Shown: positions 23,263-34,335 of the stretch, piece by piece
Layout of the letters: the number at the start of each line of letters is the position of its first letter
Numbering within the stretch: position 1 is the first letter of the stretch
From: Hemileia vastatrix
Taxonomy: Eukaryota; Basidiomycota; Pucciniomycetes; Pucciniales; Zaghouaniaceae
Direction: 5' to 3'
NCBI GenBank assembly: GCA_030280995.1
Contig: JASXTE010000015.1
Coordinates: 2,715,001-2,779,000 of the forward strand
Length of the DNA: 64,000 bases
Made by a program: the position numbers and the translations under genes
The notes under the pieces: model-generated
Database searches by the model: none
What the model was told of the DNA's origin: nothing
Seen by the model: the letters and a program-made list of their open reading frames with translations, nothing else

Positions 23263-24737
23263 ATACCACAATTTTATACCTAACTGGCCTAATGTAACCA
23301 GCTTCATCCATCTGAGACAAAACTGCCCCAGAAGCAACCCGACTTTAGTCAACTGCTAAATAAATCCTACCAGCATCTTTTCCATAATCTAACTTGTGCA
23401 GGGTAATATCTTTTCTCACAACCTTCTTCAGCTTCACAAACGCCTGCTCACATTCTTCATCCTTTCTTGTCAACCTTTTTAATGGAGCTTCCAATGAAGA
23501 AAAGTCCTTGATAAACATTTGAGCATAAACACATACACCTAAAAACCCCTAAATTCGGGCGTTTTCTAAAGTCTTGGCCATGACTGAATTTTATTCACTT
23601 TCTTCTTGGACATAATCCTACCCTCTCTACATAGAACATGACCCAAAATCCGTAAATATGGCACACAAAATGAAAATTTTGAACCCGAAATAGTTAGTCC
23701 AGCTTCTTCAATTTTAAACAAGATCCTATCTAAAGTGATTGCATACTCCCAGATAAATTTTTGTATCCCTGGGTTCTCCTCCAACACTTCATTATCGTAA
23801 TCTGTTGAAGGTCCTTTAATTCCTTGATTGTCACTAAAGATTCCAGCATATTGAGCAATTTCATCTTGAAGAATACAAGCCATCTGAGCTTGATAAACGG
23901 CAACTGAATTTGTTGCTCCTTGAGGTAATCTTGTCAATTGTAATTGTCCTAGCAGTTTATCAAAAGTAGTGAGAGGCCTAGAGTCTGGATGCAACTCTCT
24001 CTCATCATATCCCCCCATAATATCTCCTAAACCATAGCACACTTTCCCAGAATATGCTTCCACAAACTCCTCAGCACTAGGTGGTATACCAGCATCCTTT
24101 ATTGTAACCCTATTTAATTCCCTGAGATAAAGAACCACTCTAAGTTTGCCATTTGGTTTCTTGATAAAAAATACCGGATTAGAATAACTTGATGATGATT
24201 GCTCATACAGTCCAGTGCAAATCCGTTCTCTGACAACTTCAATATAAGCTTCTTTTAATGCAGCCTGAATTGGAATTGGTTTTTGCTGCCATGGTTTATA
24301 ACATACTACAGGAACCTTTTAAGGCTCTCCATAGGAATGCTTCAACACCCCCCCTCCTCTTCTAAAAAGCAATGGCCTTCTCTCGCTTCACCATCACATC
24401 CAACAACAACTTCTTCTCTTCTCCAGACAACCAACCATCAGGCTTAAAATTAACAACACCTAATCTATCAAAGGTGATTCTTCACGTTTCAGATTATTCA
24501 GGCGGATTCTCCACCAAGGGACAGTTATAAGGATCTCTTTATAGCATTGATCTTCTCAAAGGTGGGTTTAATTCAGTGGGTAGCGGTTCATTAATTTTTC
24601 AGATTTTATTTGCTACCTTCTTATATTTTGCTGCCTCCACATCTACATAAAATTGAGGTAAAATATTTATTTTTGTATCTCCATTAAAATTTTCATCAAA
24701 GGAATTCACTTCATTGTCAGAATCAGAATCAATATAA
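23263..24737 (-). pseudogene. pol fragment of element F (family 3): RT
   Basis: The minus strand reads a gypsy RT of another lineage: YLRELNRVTIKDAGIPP, VCYGLGDIMGGYDERELHPDSRPLTTF, LPQGATNSVAVYQ, then IFSDNQGIKGPSTDY, where related elements typically have an F/YIDD box, so the catalytic aspartates are damaged. The part upstream (24140-24737) is a stop-ridden spacer between protease and RT. It continues at 33205 beyond H, as the TATAA duplication shows. Confidence 0.85.
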
Positions 24738-25531
24738 TGTCACGCGAGGCAAAAGTAGCTCATTAAATTAATAAAATAGAAGTCTGAATCCATACTCAAA
24801 GCGCAGAAAGCAATTCTACATAGCAACTGCAACTTTCCTTTGTGTACTCACTATTCAACTGGGCTAGTCTAAACTCTAAATCTAAATTAGTCAATCACTC
24901 AATAGTTTCTCTCAGTCTTTTCCTCAATAAGCGATGCACAGCGCAATAGTCAATGTAATAGTGCACTAAAAGGTTTATTAGATGTCTGTGAATTATTAAA
25001 AGTTGTAGTGAGCATGTACGAAATAGATAGTGGAGGATTAAAGGGTTAATGGATGTTAGTGAGGAGGGTCCAGGTGTAATGGATGTATTTTTAATGGTCT
25101 GTGGTGGCAGAATAGTGGATGGGTATGAGGTCAATGCGAGGAAGAGTAAAGGATATAAAAGGGGTTGGTACTTTGGTTCGAAATTTTTTAGAATTAAATT
25201 ATAAAACGTATATATAGTTAATAGTGGTAAAGCTTTAGGTTAAATCATTAATATTGTATCTTTCCTTATTTTCTCAGTAATCATTTCTAAATCCTAAATC
25301 TTTGACTATTGAGTTTCCAACCCTTCCTGAGATTTTAAGAATTTTAATATTACCTTTAAATTATATTAGAATTCTCCTCAAACATATCTCAAATCAGTAG
25401 TTCTTCCTTTGAATCATCTTCAAATCACTTCCTTGAACATTTCCTCTGTGTCTTGACAAAGTTTCTAAACTCCTTTCTCTATCTCACTTCCAGGAACACC
25501 CTTGACCTTGTGTGTAGGTTGTCTGGTGGCA
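24738..25531 (+). repeat. 5' LTR of element H
   Basis: 794 bp, TGTCACGCGAGG to GTGGCA. A 14-15 bp piece near the start is missing compared with other copies (TGTCACGC joined directly to GAGGC). The TATAAAAGGGG promoter box is at 25154-25164. The downstream sequence (GTATAATTTAATTCTCC) is conserved in all family-2 copies, but no tRNA match is evident. Confidence 0.92.
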
Positions 25532-25612
25532 GTATAATTTAATTCTCCGTAGTTCTCATTCTTTGTACTACTACATCCTTTTTCAGGTGTTTTCTAAATT
25601 CTTAAAATTGCA

Positions 25613-26800
25613 CCTGTTCAACGCACTCCTCCTACGGGCGCTACTACTAGAGCTCGCACCAGAGGCAGGCCAACAGACACACGGCCTGTTTCCCCCACTC
25701 ACTCCTTGGAGCCACTCGACCTAACTGAACAGCAACATTCAGTCCAATCTGTAGAACACATCCCACAAGATTTTGATGACTCTAGTGATGATGAAGAAGG
25801 AGAGGATACAATGGACAAGGCACCATCCGCCCCTGCTACTCACCCTTCTGGTCAACCTTTGGAACCTGGACCATCCAATTCTCTGGAAGATTTCATGAGA
25901 CTTTTCATGAAGACCCTTTCGAATCCAACGTCTTCAGAGGGATCTAAATTCGAAACTCCTTCTATGAAATCTCCTGATAAATTCGATGGAGAACATCTAG
26001 ACAGATTGCGGCCCTTCATGCAAACCTGAAAGCTCCTGTTCCATAATGAACCTAGAACCTTTAATAACAACTGATCGAAGGTTGTTTACGCTTCTTCATT
26101 CCTTGCTGGAAAAGCAGCAAGATCGTTTGAACCTTATCTTCTCATTCTCTCTTTGACAGAAAGCCATTTACTTATTACTAACTGGGAAAAGTTTGAAGAA
26201 AAACTCTTCACGTTGTTCGGTGACCCCAATGAAACTGACAATGCAGAAATTGAACTTGATTTTCTTCGCATGAGTGATAATGGTAAAGCCTCTGAATATA
26301 TCTCGAACTTCAGAGCACTTCAAACTCGAGTAGGTTGGAATGATGCTGTCCTCAAGTATCATTTCAAAAAAGGACTGCCTTTGAGGATTCTGGATCAGTT
26401 AAATCTTCACGGTCAGAAGATGACTACTTTAACAGATTTAATTAATTGAACCCTTGAACTTGACGGCGTTTACCAAGGACGACTTCAACATCTTCGATAC
26501 GCCAACAAATCTCAAGGCCTAAATTTTAAATTGGGACCTTCTTCACACCTACGGGCAACTCAATCCTCCTCGACTCAATCCAAACCCAATAAGGGAAAGG
26601 ACAAACCTCGACCTAATAGCTCGACCCCAGGCGATATCAGCAGAATAATGGATCCTAAAGGGGAACTTAAAGAAGCTGAAGAAGAGACGAGCGGATAATG
26701 GGTTATGTATGTATTGTGGGAGTAAGCACAAGCTGAAAGATTGTGTAAAGTTGAAAGAAAGAGAAGGTACTAGTTCAAAGTCAAAACACTAGTAGATAGC
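25613..26800 (+). pseudogene. gag of element H
   Basis: Colinear with the gag of G: the first codon is ATT in place of ATG, then APVQRTPPTGATTRARTRGR, an acidic tract, the capsid-type domain (LITNWEKFEEKLFTLFGDPN) and a zinc knuckle near 26705 (CMYCGSKHKLKDC, CX2CX3HX4C). In-frame TGA at 26027-26029 and 26447-26449 are shared with G and I. Confidence 0.88.
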
Positions 26801-26904
26801 TTACTTGTGTGCAAAGAAAACTATCTTATCTTGCCCAGTGCACAGAACCTCCATGTCTTAAGGACTGGAGCAGCCTTAAGCCGCTTGAGATTCATTCTTT
26901 TTAA

Positions 26905-29900
26905 GGAGGATATCTTCTTCAGTTGTCTTATCGACTCTGGAGCTTAAATTTCGTTTTTAGTTTATCTTTTGCTGAGAAGTTACAACTGACATTTACTGAT
27001 ATCAATCAAACTCCAATTTACTTTGTCAAGTCAGAGGAACCCAAATATTGGGTAAGTAAGAAAGTTTTATGGGTTTTCAACTTTCCGAACTTTCCCCCCT
27101 TTGATTGGGAATTATCAGTCTTGGACGCCCCAAGGATGGACGATACCATTCTTGGCCATGACTTTTTAACACATTGGAATCCTGAAATTGATTGAACATG
27201 GGGATTGATCACCCCAGGCACTAAGTATATTTCTGATTCTTCAATGCAGGTCAATAGGGAGTTAAACAACCCACCTGACAATGTCCTGCTAGAGGACAAA
27301 TCTCTTCCAGATGACTTGCAAGCATCTGATCTTTCTCTAAATGAGAAATTGGCTAACCCTTCTAGCTCAATGACTTCACTCGAAGAGGATTTAAATTGCC
27401 TCGAAGTAATTGAATTATGCTCTCTCAATTATGCTCTTCCCTTGACAGATTCTCTCAAAGATGATGAGGACGACCAAATCAATGTTGAAGCAATTAAATC
27501 AACTCAACCAGAAATGTATCATGATTTCCTCAATGTTTTCTCAATCCGCAAGGCCGATAAGTTACCACCTCATTGACCCTACGACCATCAAATAGAGTTA
27601 ATAGGTCCAGTACCTCCGGCAGGTCCTGTCTATTCTTTGTCAAAGGATGAATCTCAAGTTCTTTGAGACTACATTGCAGAGAATGTAGCCAAAGGTTTCA
27701 TAAGAGCCAATAAATCTCCAACCAGCTCCCCTGTTCTTTTTGTAAAGAAAAAGGATGGTAGTCTTAGGTTGTGTGTTGACTATAGAAAGCTCAACACAGT
27801 CACTACGAAGAATGCATATCCTGTTCCTCTTATGTCATTGCTTCTTACCCTTTTCAATGGTGCTAATTTCTTTTCTAAAATTGATATTAGAGGCACTTAT
27901 AATCTTATTCACATTGCGGAAGGTCATGAACCACTGACTGCAATGCGCACTAGATTTGGTAGTTTTGAATATTTAGTTATGCCTTTTGGATTGGGTAACG
28001 CACCATCAACTTTTCAAACCTTTGTTAATAGCATCTTTCAAGATGTTGTAGAACAATTTTTTGTGTCTATTTAGATGATATTTTAATTTTCTCGAAGACA
28101 CTGGATGAACATATTCATCATGTTCAACAGGTTCTAAATTGACTTCAAGATCATGGTCTCTACGCCAAGCACAATAAATGCAAATTCCACCTTAAATCAA
28201 TCGATTTTTTGGGTTTTAAATTATCCACTGATGATTTAATCATGGACAGAAAAAAGGTCCAAAAAGTCCTGGAATGGCCTGAGCCCAAAACCGTTAAATC
28301 CCTCCAAGGATTTTTGGGGTTTGCAAATTTCTATAGAAGTTTTATTAAAGATTACTCTAAAAATATTTCCAATCTTACTTCTCTTCTTAGAAAAGATATT
28401 CATTTTGTTTTTACTTCTACAGCAGGAAAGGAATTTGAAGCATTGAAGACTGCTTTTACCACAGCTCCAATTCTTCAACACTTTGATCCTTCTGCTTCGA
28501 CAATCGTCGAGACAGATGTGAGCGATTATGCTATCGCAGGGGTCATTTCTCAATTAAATCCTGAAACAAAATTGTTTCACCCTGTTGATTTTGAGACATG
28601 GAAACTCATTGCAGCAGAATTAAATTATGAAATTCATGACAAAGAGCTTTTAGCTATTATTCATTGCCTTAAAAAATGGTGCTCTTTTCTTCTCAGCCTA
28701 GATAGTTCTTTTCAAATTCTAACTGACCATAATGCTTTGAAATACTTTATGTCTTCCAAAGTTTTAACCAGGCATCAAGCCAGGTGGGCTGAATTTCTGC
28801 CTGAATTTCCTTTCTCTATTTCTTATCACCCAGGTGAGAACTGCATCTTCCCAGATATCTTGTCACGTCGGGACGATGTTTACCCACAGCGGGGGACGCA
28901 TTTGGCGACAAGAACCAAGCAAATGTGAAATCAATTTTCAACAAATCAATGTTAACAACTCATCAACTTAATTTTATGACAATTCAATCTTTTCAAAATC
29001 CATTATCCAACATCCTCAAAGCTCAATCAAAGGACAATTATTGTTTTGGGTTAAAAGACAAAATACTCTCAAAGCAAGGGGCCAAAAGATTTAGAATTGA
29101 ATCAGGTCTATTAGTTTTTGAAGGTAGAGTAGTCATACCCGAAAACAAGGAAATAAAATTATGTATTTTCAATAGTCAACATTATTCTCCATTAGCTGGT
29201 CATTTTGTGGTTGATAAAACCTACCAGTTAATAGCAAGGGATTTCTTCTGGCCAGGAATGACCAGAGAAATCAAGGCCTATATAAAAGCTTGTTACAAAT
29301 GTAATAGGAATAAGGCTCCACATCACCGGAAGCATGGGTTGCTTCAACCGCTTCCTATTCCCTCTAAACCTTGGGAATCTTTATCGATGGATTTCATTTC
29401 TCAACTTCCTCTTTCTAATAATATGATACTATATTAGTAATAGTAGATAGATTTTTAAAAATGTCTATTTTTATTAAAACCACTACTACTACTACAGCAG
29501 AAGATTTGTCAAAATTGTTTGTAAAACATGTATTTTCTAAACATGGCTTACCTAATGATATTATTTCAGATAGAGGCTTATTGTTTGTATCCACATTCTG
29601 GACTCAACTGTGTTGAAAACTCAATATCACAAGGAATCTCTCCACGGCCTGAAATCCTGAAACCGACAGGAAAACAGAAAGGGTCAACCAAATCTTTGAA
29701 CAATACCTTTGAATGTATTTCAGTTACCAAAAAGACGATTGGAACACATGGTTACCATTGGCCCAATTTACTTATAATAACTTGACTCATTCTTTGACAC
29801 AACAATCTCCTTTCGAAACTTTTTATGGAAGAAATCCTTGATTCAACTCAATCCATGTAGAACCTAGTCATTCTGCTGAACATTATCTTCAAACCATATC

Positions 29901-30435
29901 ACGACTCCAAGAGGAACTTAAATCAAATTTGGAATTAGCGATTCGAAGATACAAGGAACAGGCTGACAAACATCGACAATCTGCTCCTTCTTTTAAAGCA
30001 GGCAACAAAGTATGGCTTGATGCACAAAACATTCAAATGACTTGACCATCAAAGAAACTAGCTGAAAAGCGCTTGGGACCATTCGAAATTGACTCTGAAG
30101 TCTCTAAAACTGCATTTTGACTCAAGCTACCTCCGAAATGGCAGGCTATTCACCCTGTTTTCCAGGTATCTTGCCTGGAACTGGCTTGAAAAACATACCC
30201 GGGAAAGAACCAACCTCCTCTGGAACTGGTCGAAGTAGAAGACCATCTAGAGTGGGAAGTAAGCCATATCCTTGATTCAAGAATGCGCAAGGGAAAACTT
30301 CAATACCTTGTGCAATGGGAAGGCTTCCTCAATGATTCAGACAAAACATCCTGGGAACCAGCCATTGATTTTTCTAATGCCCCTGATCTCCTAAAAGCTT
30401 TTCATCTTAAATATCCTTTAAAACCAAAACCTTAA
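26905..30435 (+). pseudogene. pol of element H
   Basis: The protease has DSGA followed by TAA at 26945-26947, then ILGHDFLTHWNP. RT (about 27590-28140) has [25 protein letters not shown] and a one-base deletion just before the YLDD box. RNase H is at 28490-28880 (VETDVSDYAIAGVISQ; LTDHNALKYF; FPDILSR). Integrase is at 29140-29830 (HX..H, CYKCNRNKAPHH, SMDFISQLP). The GPF-type tail and chromodomain end at 30435 (ILDSRMRKGKLQYLVQWEGF, TSWEPAIDF). TGA at 27574, where I has CGA and G has CAA, points to loss of a CpG. Confidence 0.92.
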
Positions 30436-31288
30436 AGCTCTCTTTTTTTTCTCTTTTTACTTCTTCTCTTTAAAATCTAAAACATCTCTACCTCTAAAAT
30501 TTCCATATTCTATGTTTTCTTTTCTTCTTTCATATTTTTTCTTTCAAAAGTTTATCAACTCTCGATAAAAATAAATAAAATAAAATTAAAATAAAATAAA
30601 ATAAAATTAAATAAAAATAAAAATAATTAAAATTAAATTAAAGTAAAAATAAAATAAAAATAAAAATTAAAACAAAATAAATAAAAAATTCATTAAAAAT
30701 TCTAAAGTTTCTTTAAATTTTCTTTTCTTTTCTTTTCAAATTTTCTACCTACATTCTTTCCTTAAAAAATTCATTTCCTCAAACTATCAAATTTTTTTAC
30801 AAACGCAACACGACAATCCTTCTCAAATTTCACTTCAACCTCTAAATCTCTCTTTTAAAATTTCCACGAACAATTACTTCTTTCTTTCAAATTCTTTTTT
30901 AAAAAAAAAATTATTTCTTCTCTTCTTTTTCTTTTTTCTTTTCAAATAACTAAAATTCCTCAAAACTTCAATAAATAAACTTTCATAAATAACAATTTTT
31001 TCTTTCATTAAATTTTCATTTCCAATAAAATAATTTCAATCAACTATTTCTTTTTTCCTACTTATTTTTTTATTTGATTTTTTTTTTCAAAATTTAAAAC
31101 TCCTTCGATTAAATATTCTTTCTTTTCTTCTTTCAAAATTTAAAACAAAATTTTATTTAAATTTTTTCTTTCTTTTTTTCTTTTCTCTCAAAATCTTATA
31201 AAATAAATATTAAAGTTTTAAATTAAAACAACAAAATAAAATAAATAAATACAAATTTTTTCTAATTTTTTTTCTTTCTCCTTCCATT
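30436..31288. other. Pyrimidine-rich spacer between pol and antisense gene of H
   Basis: About 850 bp of C/T-rich sense strand with TTTCTTTTC and AATAAAATAAA runs, lying between two convergent gene ends. It matches 14143-14979 of G. No coding frame seen. It probably serves as 3' untranslated and polyadenylation sequence for both strands. Confidence 0.7.
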
Positions 31289-32290
31289 TTAAATTTTCTC
31301 CTTTATTTTCTCTCAAACCAATCCCTTCATCTTCTCCAAAATCACCCTTATCTCCTTCCTACATTTTTCAAAAACCTCCTCCTCTCCTACCGGTACCACT
31401 TCCCCAATTTCCAGTAGTTCTTCGGCCAAGTCAAAGGAAGAAGCATCGATAATCTTATCAACTTCACTGCTTAAATCATCAATAAACCTAGCACGTCAAC
31501 CCTGGTGAGGTTTCTTCGACCATACCTGGTCAAGAGTTTCTTCATTATCCTCCCTCGAGGCAATCACTGGTAACTTTTCTTTGTTATGGATTGACAGCTC
31601 CACTTCCACAGCAGTGGTTTCCACAATAGGAGCTCCCAAACTTGAAGCTTCCACCATAGGGGCTTCCGCAATGACATCTAAATTCTAAATCATATGGTCA
31701 TCAGTAAAATTCTCCTTTGGAAAATAAAATAAAATCAATCTTACTTCAAATAATGGGTCAGCTTCTAGAAATAACTTCGGTGTGACTTCCACTGCCACTT
31801 CTTTTTCTTCCCCATCATCTTCGATGACAATTCCCCGCTTTTTTGACGTCTGCCTTGAAACAGGGACTTCCTCCTCATCTTCCTCTAACAACTCATCCAC
31901 CTCCTCTTCTACCATTTGTTTACCCATGGCTGGAGTTACCCAGGACGCCGTATTGTCCTTGACTTCCTCCTCAGATGCTTCTGATTGGTCATCCCCGATC
32001 GGCACGTCCCATATGTCTTCAACCACTTCTTTTGTCTTTGGTATTACCCAATATTTAGTCTTGGTAAACCTTTGTTCGATGTCCAAATTTTTTGCTAACG
32101 CATCACACGCCACCTGTCTCCATTGGCAAAACTCACATTCATGGCAAGGACCTCGAGTAGCTGTGCTTTCCACACAGAAGTATTCCATTGATTCACAAGC
32201 CATGCATGCTTGGGAATACTGTCGAGTAACAAGCCCACCATCCACTTTGGGGTGAGGAGGCATGGGAGCTGGAGTGGGACAAGTTGACAT
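31289..32290 (-). CDS. Antisense two-exon gene with Zn2Cys6-type cluster, copy in H
   Basis: The best-kept copy. Exon 1 (32290-31745) is open for 182 codons: MSTCPTPAPMPPHPK, then Cys29, 32, 39, 52, 55 and 62 in exact C-X2-C-X6-C-X12-C-X2-C-X6-C spacing. A tract rich in K/W/Y follows (FTKTKYWVIPKTKEV), then acidic runs (VEEEVDELLEEDEEE) and a basic patch (SKKRG). A 60-nt intron (31744-31685, GTAAGA...TTTAG) joins in phase to exon 2 (31684-31289). Exon 2 has TGA at codon 63 and again near the end, both where G reads a sense codon, so a product of about 244 residues may still be made. A TATA box lies 94 bp upstream. Whether it acts as a transcription factor, a nucleic-acid chaperone or something else is unknown. 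The first half of the cluster lacks basic residues. Confidence 0.7.
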
Positions 32291-32377
32291 AATAATAATA
32301 ATAAATAAATAAACAAGAATTAAATAAAGGGAAAGTAGTGTGTGAAGTATATGTCTCACGCTCAACAGAGCTAGTGT

Positions 32378-32384
32378 TTTTATA
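32378..32384 (-). promoter_or_regulatory. TATA box of the antisense gene in H
   Basis: TATAAAA on the minus strand, 10 bp inside the element from the 3' LTR edge. Same position and flanks (GCCCGGGTATAAAAAC) as in G. Confidence 0.6.
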
Positions 32385-32394
32385 CCCGGGCATC

Positions 32395-33204
32395 TGTCAT
32401 GCTCCATGTGACACTCGAGGCAAAACTAGCTCATTAAATCAATAAAATAGAAGTCTAAATCCATGCTCAAAGCGCAGAAAGAAATTCTACATAGCAACTG
32501 AAACTTTCCTTTGTGTACTCACTATTCAACTGCGCTAGTCTAAACTATAAATCTAAATTAGTCAATCTCTCAATAGTGTGTCTCAGTCTTTTCCTCAATA
32601 AGCGACGCACAGCGCAATATTCAATGTAATGGTGCACTAAAAGTTTTATTAAATGTCTGTGAATTATTAAAAGTTGTAGTGAGCATGGACGGAATGGATA
32701 GTGGAGGATGAAAGGGTTAATGGATGTTAGTGAGGAGGGTCCAGGTGTAATGGATGTATTTTTTAATGGTCTGTGGTGTGCAGAATACTGGATGGGTATG
32801 AGGTCAATGCAAGGAGGAGTAAAGGATATAAAAGGGGTTGGGATTTAGGTCCAACATTCTTTAGAATTCAATTATAAAACGTATATATAGTTAATAGTGG
32901 TAAAGCTTTAGGTTAAATCATTATTATTGTATCTTTCCTTATTTTCTCAGTAATCATTTCTAAATCCTAAATCTTTGAGTATTGAGTTTTCAAAACTTCG
33001 TGAGATTTTAAGAATTTTAATATTACCTTTAAATTATATTAGAATTCTCCTCGAACATATCTCAAAGCAGTAGTTCTTCCTTTGAATAATAGTCGAATCA
33101 CTTCCTCGAACATTTCCTCTGTGTCTCAACAAAGTTTCTAAACTCCTTTCTCCATCTCACTTCCAGGAGCACCCTCGACCTTGTGCATAGGTCTTCCAGT
33201 GACA
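32395..33204 (+). repeat. 3' LTR of element H
   Basis: 810 bp, TGTCATGCTCCATGTGACAC to AGTGACA, with a TATAAAAGGGG box at 32827-32837. The TATAA duplication follows. The sequence just upstream is not a typical polypurine tract. Confidence 0.92.
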
Positions 33205-33831
33205 TATAAGTAGAAAAATATTTTATTTCATTTTTAAATTTAACTCTTTTCTCTTTTCCCTCATCTATTTTATCAACAATTTTCCCAACACCTTTAATTC
33301 CCTTATCCATCATAAAATCACTTGTAAAAAAAGTTGGCAGTTTATCCTCTTGCTGGAGGACCGGAATCAAATTATCAATAAAATTATTTTTTGTGTTTTA
33401 ATTATACTAAGATTTTTTATAGAATTTTGATGAAATAATTTCAGTTTACCCTCTTTCTAGAAGTCAGAAAATAAACCATTCTAATTTTTATTCAACATAA
33501 TATTTCCCATCTTCCCTCTTGATCCATTCTTGAATGTGATTAAAAAACTTGGCAGAGAAGTGAGACAATCCAAAAATTTGAAAACATAATAACAATTTAA
33601 CATATTATTAATATAAAATAATTGAGAATCCACTTGAATTATCTCCAAGTGAGCTGACCTATTGCAATCCGGGATCTCATCCTGGGGAGAGATTGCAACA
33701 TTAGAGTTATCAGCCCCTTGTACCCCAAAAAATGAGGGTTTCCAAAATTCCCCAGAAGCCATCCATTTAATATGCCACTTCTTGGTGCATACACAACATT
33801 GACACATAGTGGTCACCCCAGGCCTAGTTTC
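33205..33831 (-). other. Decayed spacer of element F
   Basis: Lies between the H insertion and the protease of F on the minus strand. No conserved domain is recognisable and it carries multiple stops. From its position it should be the protease-RT linker. Confidence 0.55.
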
Positions 33832-34290
33832 TCAACCTTCATCTCCTGGGGGTGCTAGACGCATATGAAGCCTTCTCATATCGTCCCCTGTAATCTCCAA
33901 ATTAATGCCCATACCAGACTGATAGCCAATCCAGGCTTCAAAATCCATCAAAAAAGGACCACCAAGAACAGTTTTAACTGCCCCTCTGGCCACATAGAAA
34001 TGAAACTTTCCAACCGATCCACCAACACATGACTTAACATGCTCTGCTGTACCCATCAGCTCAGTAGCATACCCTACAATAGCTCTAAGATTACCACCAG
34101 TGCCAGATTTAATAGGCAGACCAATACTAGTAGCCTGCTCAAAAGAAATTAAATTAATTTGAGACCCCGAATTGACCAAGGCCTTTACCTCTCTACTATT
34201 GAGAGTAACCATCAAATAACCTAAAGGTGCAGAAAAATGAGTTTCCACCTCCTCACCAAACTTCTCAGAATTTTCACATATATATTCCAC
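33832..34290 (-). pseudogene. Aspartic protease segment of element F
   Basis: Retropepsin-like: LMVTLNSREVKALVNSGSQINLIS holds the active-site loop, but the catalytic Asp is Asn (NSG for DSG). A hydrophobic second half follows (VLGGPFLMDFEAWI). It lies between the gag of F and the RT fragment at 23263-24737, which H now separates. Confidence 0.8.
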
Positions 34291-34335
34291 CTCTCCTGTG
34301 GAAACTCTTCTCCTTGTCAGATGATTCTTCTGCTT

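Larger units (their letters stand above)
24738..33204 (+). mobile_element. Element H: family-2 Ty3/gypsy chromovirus with antisense gene
   Basis: A complete copy with LTRs 24738-25531 and 32395-33204 and a perfect TATAA duplication (24733-24737 and 33205-33209), inserted into element F. Order: gag, protease, RT, RNase H, integrase, chromodomain, spacer, then a gene on the opposite strand next to the 3' LTR. The gag start codon is ATT and several stops break pol, so this copy is not autonomous now. Confidence 0.95.

Noticed and set aside
31495..31532. Second intron in the antisense gene (GTATGG...GCTAG)
   Set aside because: Splicing here would shift the frame into a stop. Reading straight through keeps phase in both copies, with only TGA codons that derive from CGA.
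31782..32255. 157-residue plus-strand serine-rich frame in H
   Set aside because: It is the reverse shadow of the acidic antisense exon; the spliced opposite-strand gene is supported by two copies and an intron.
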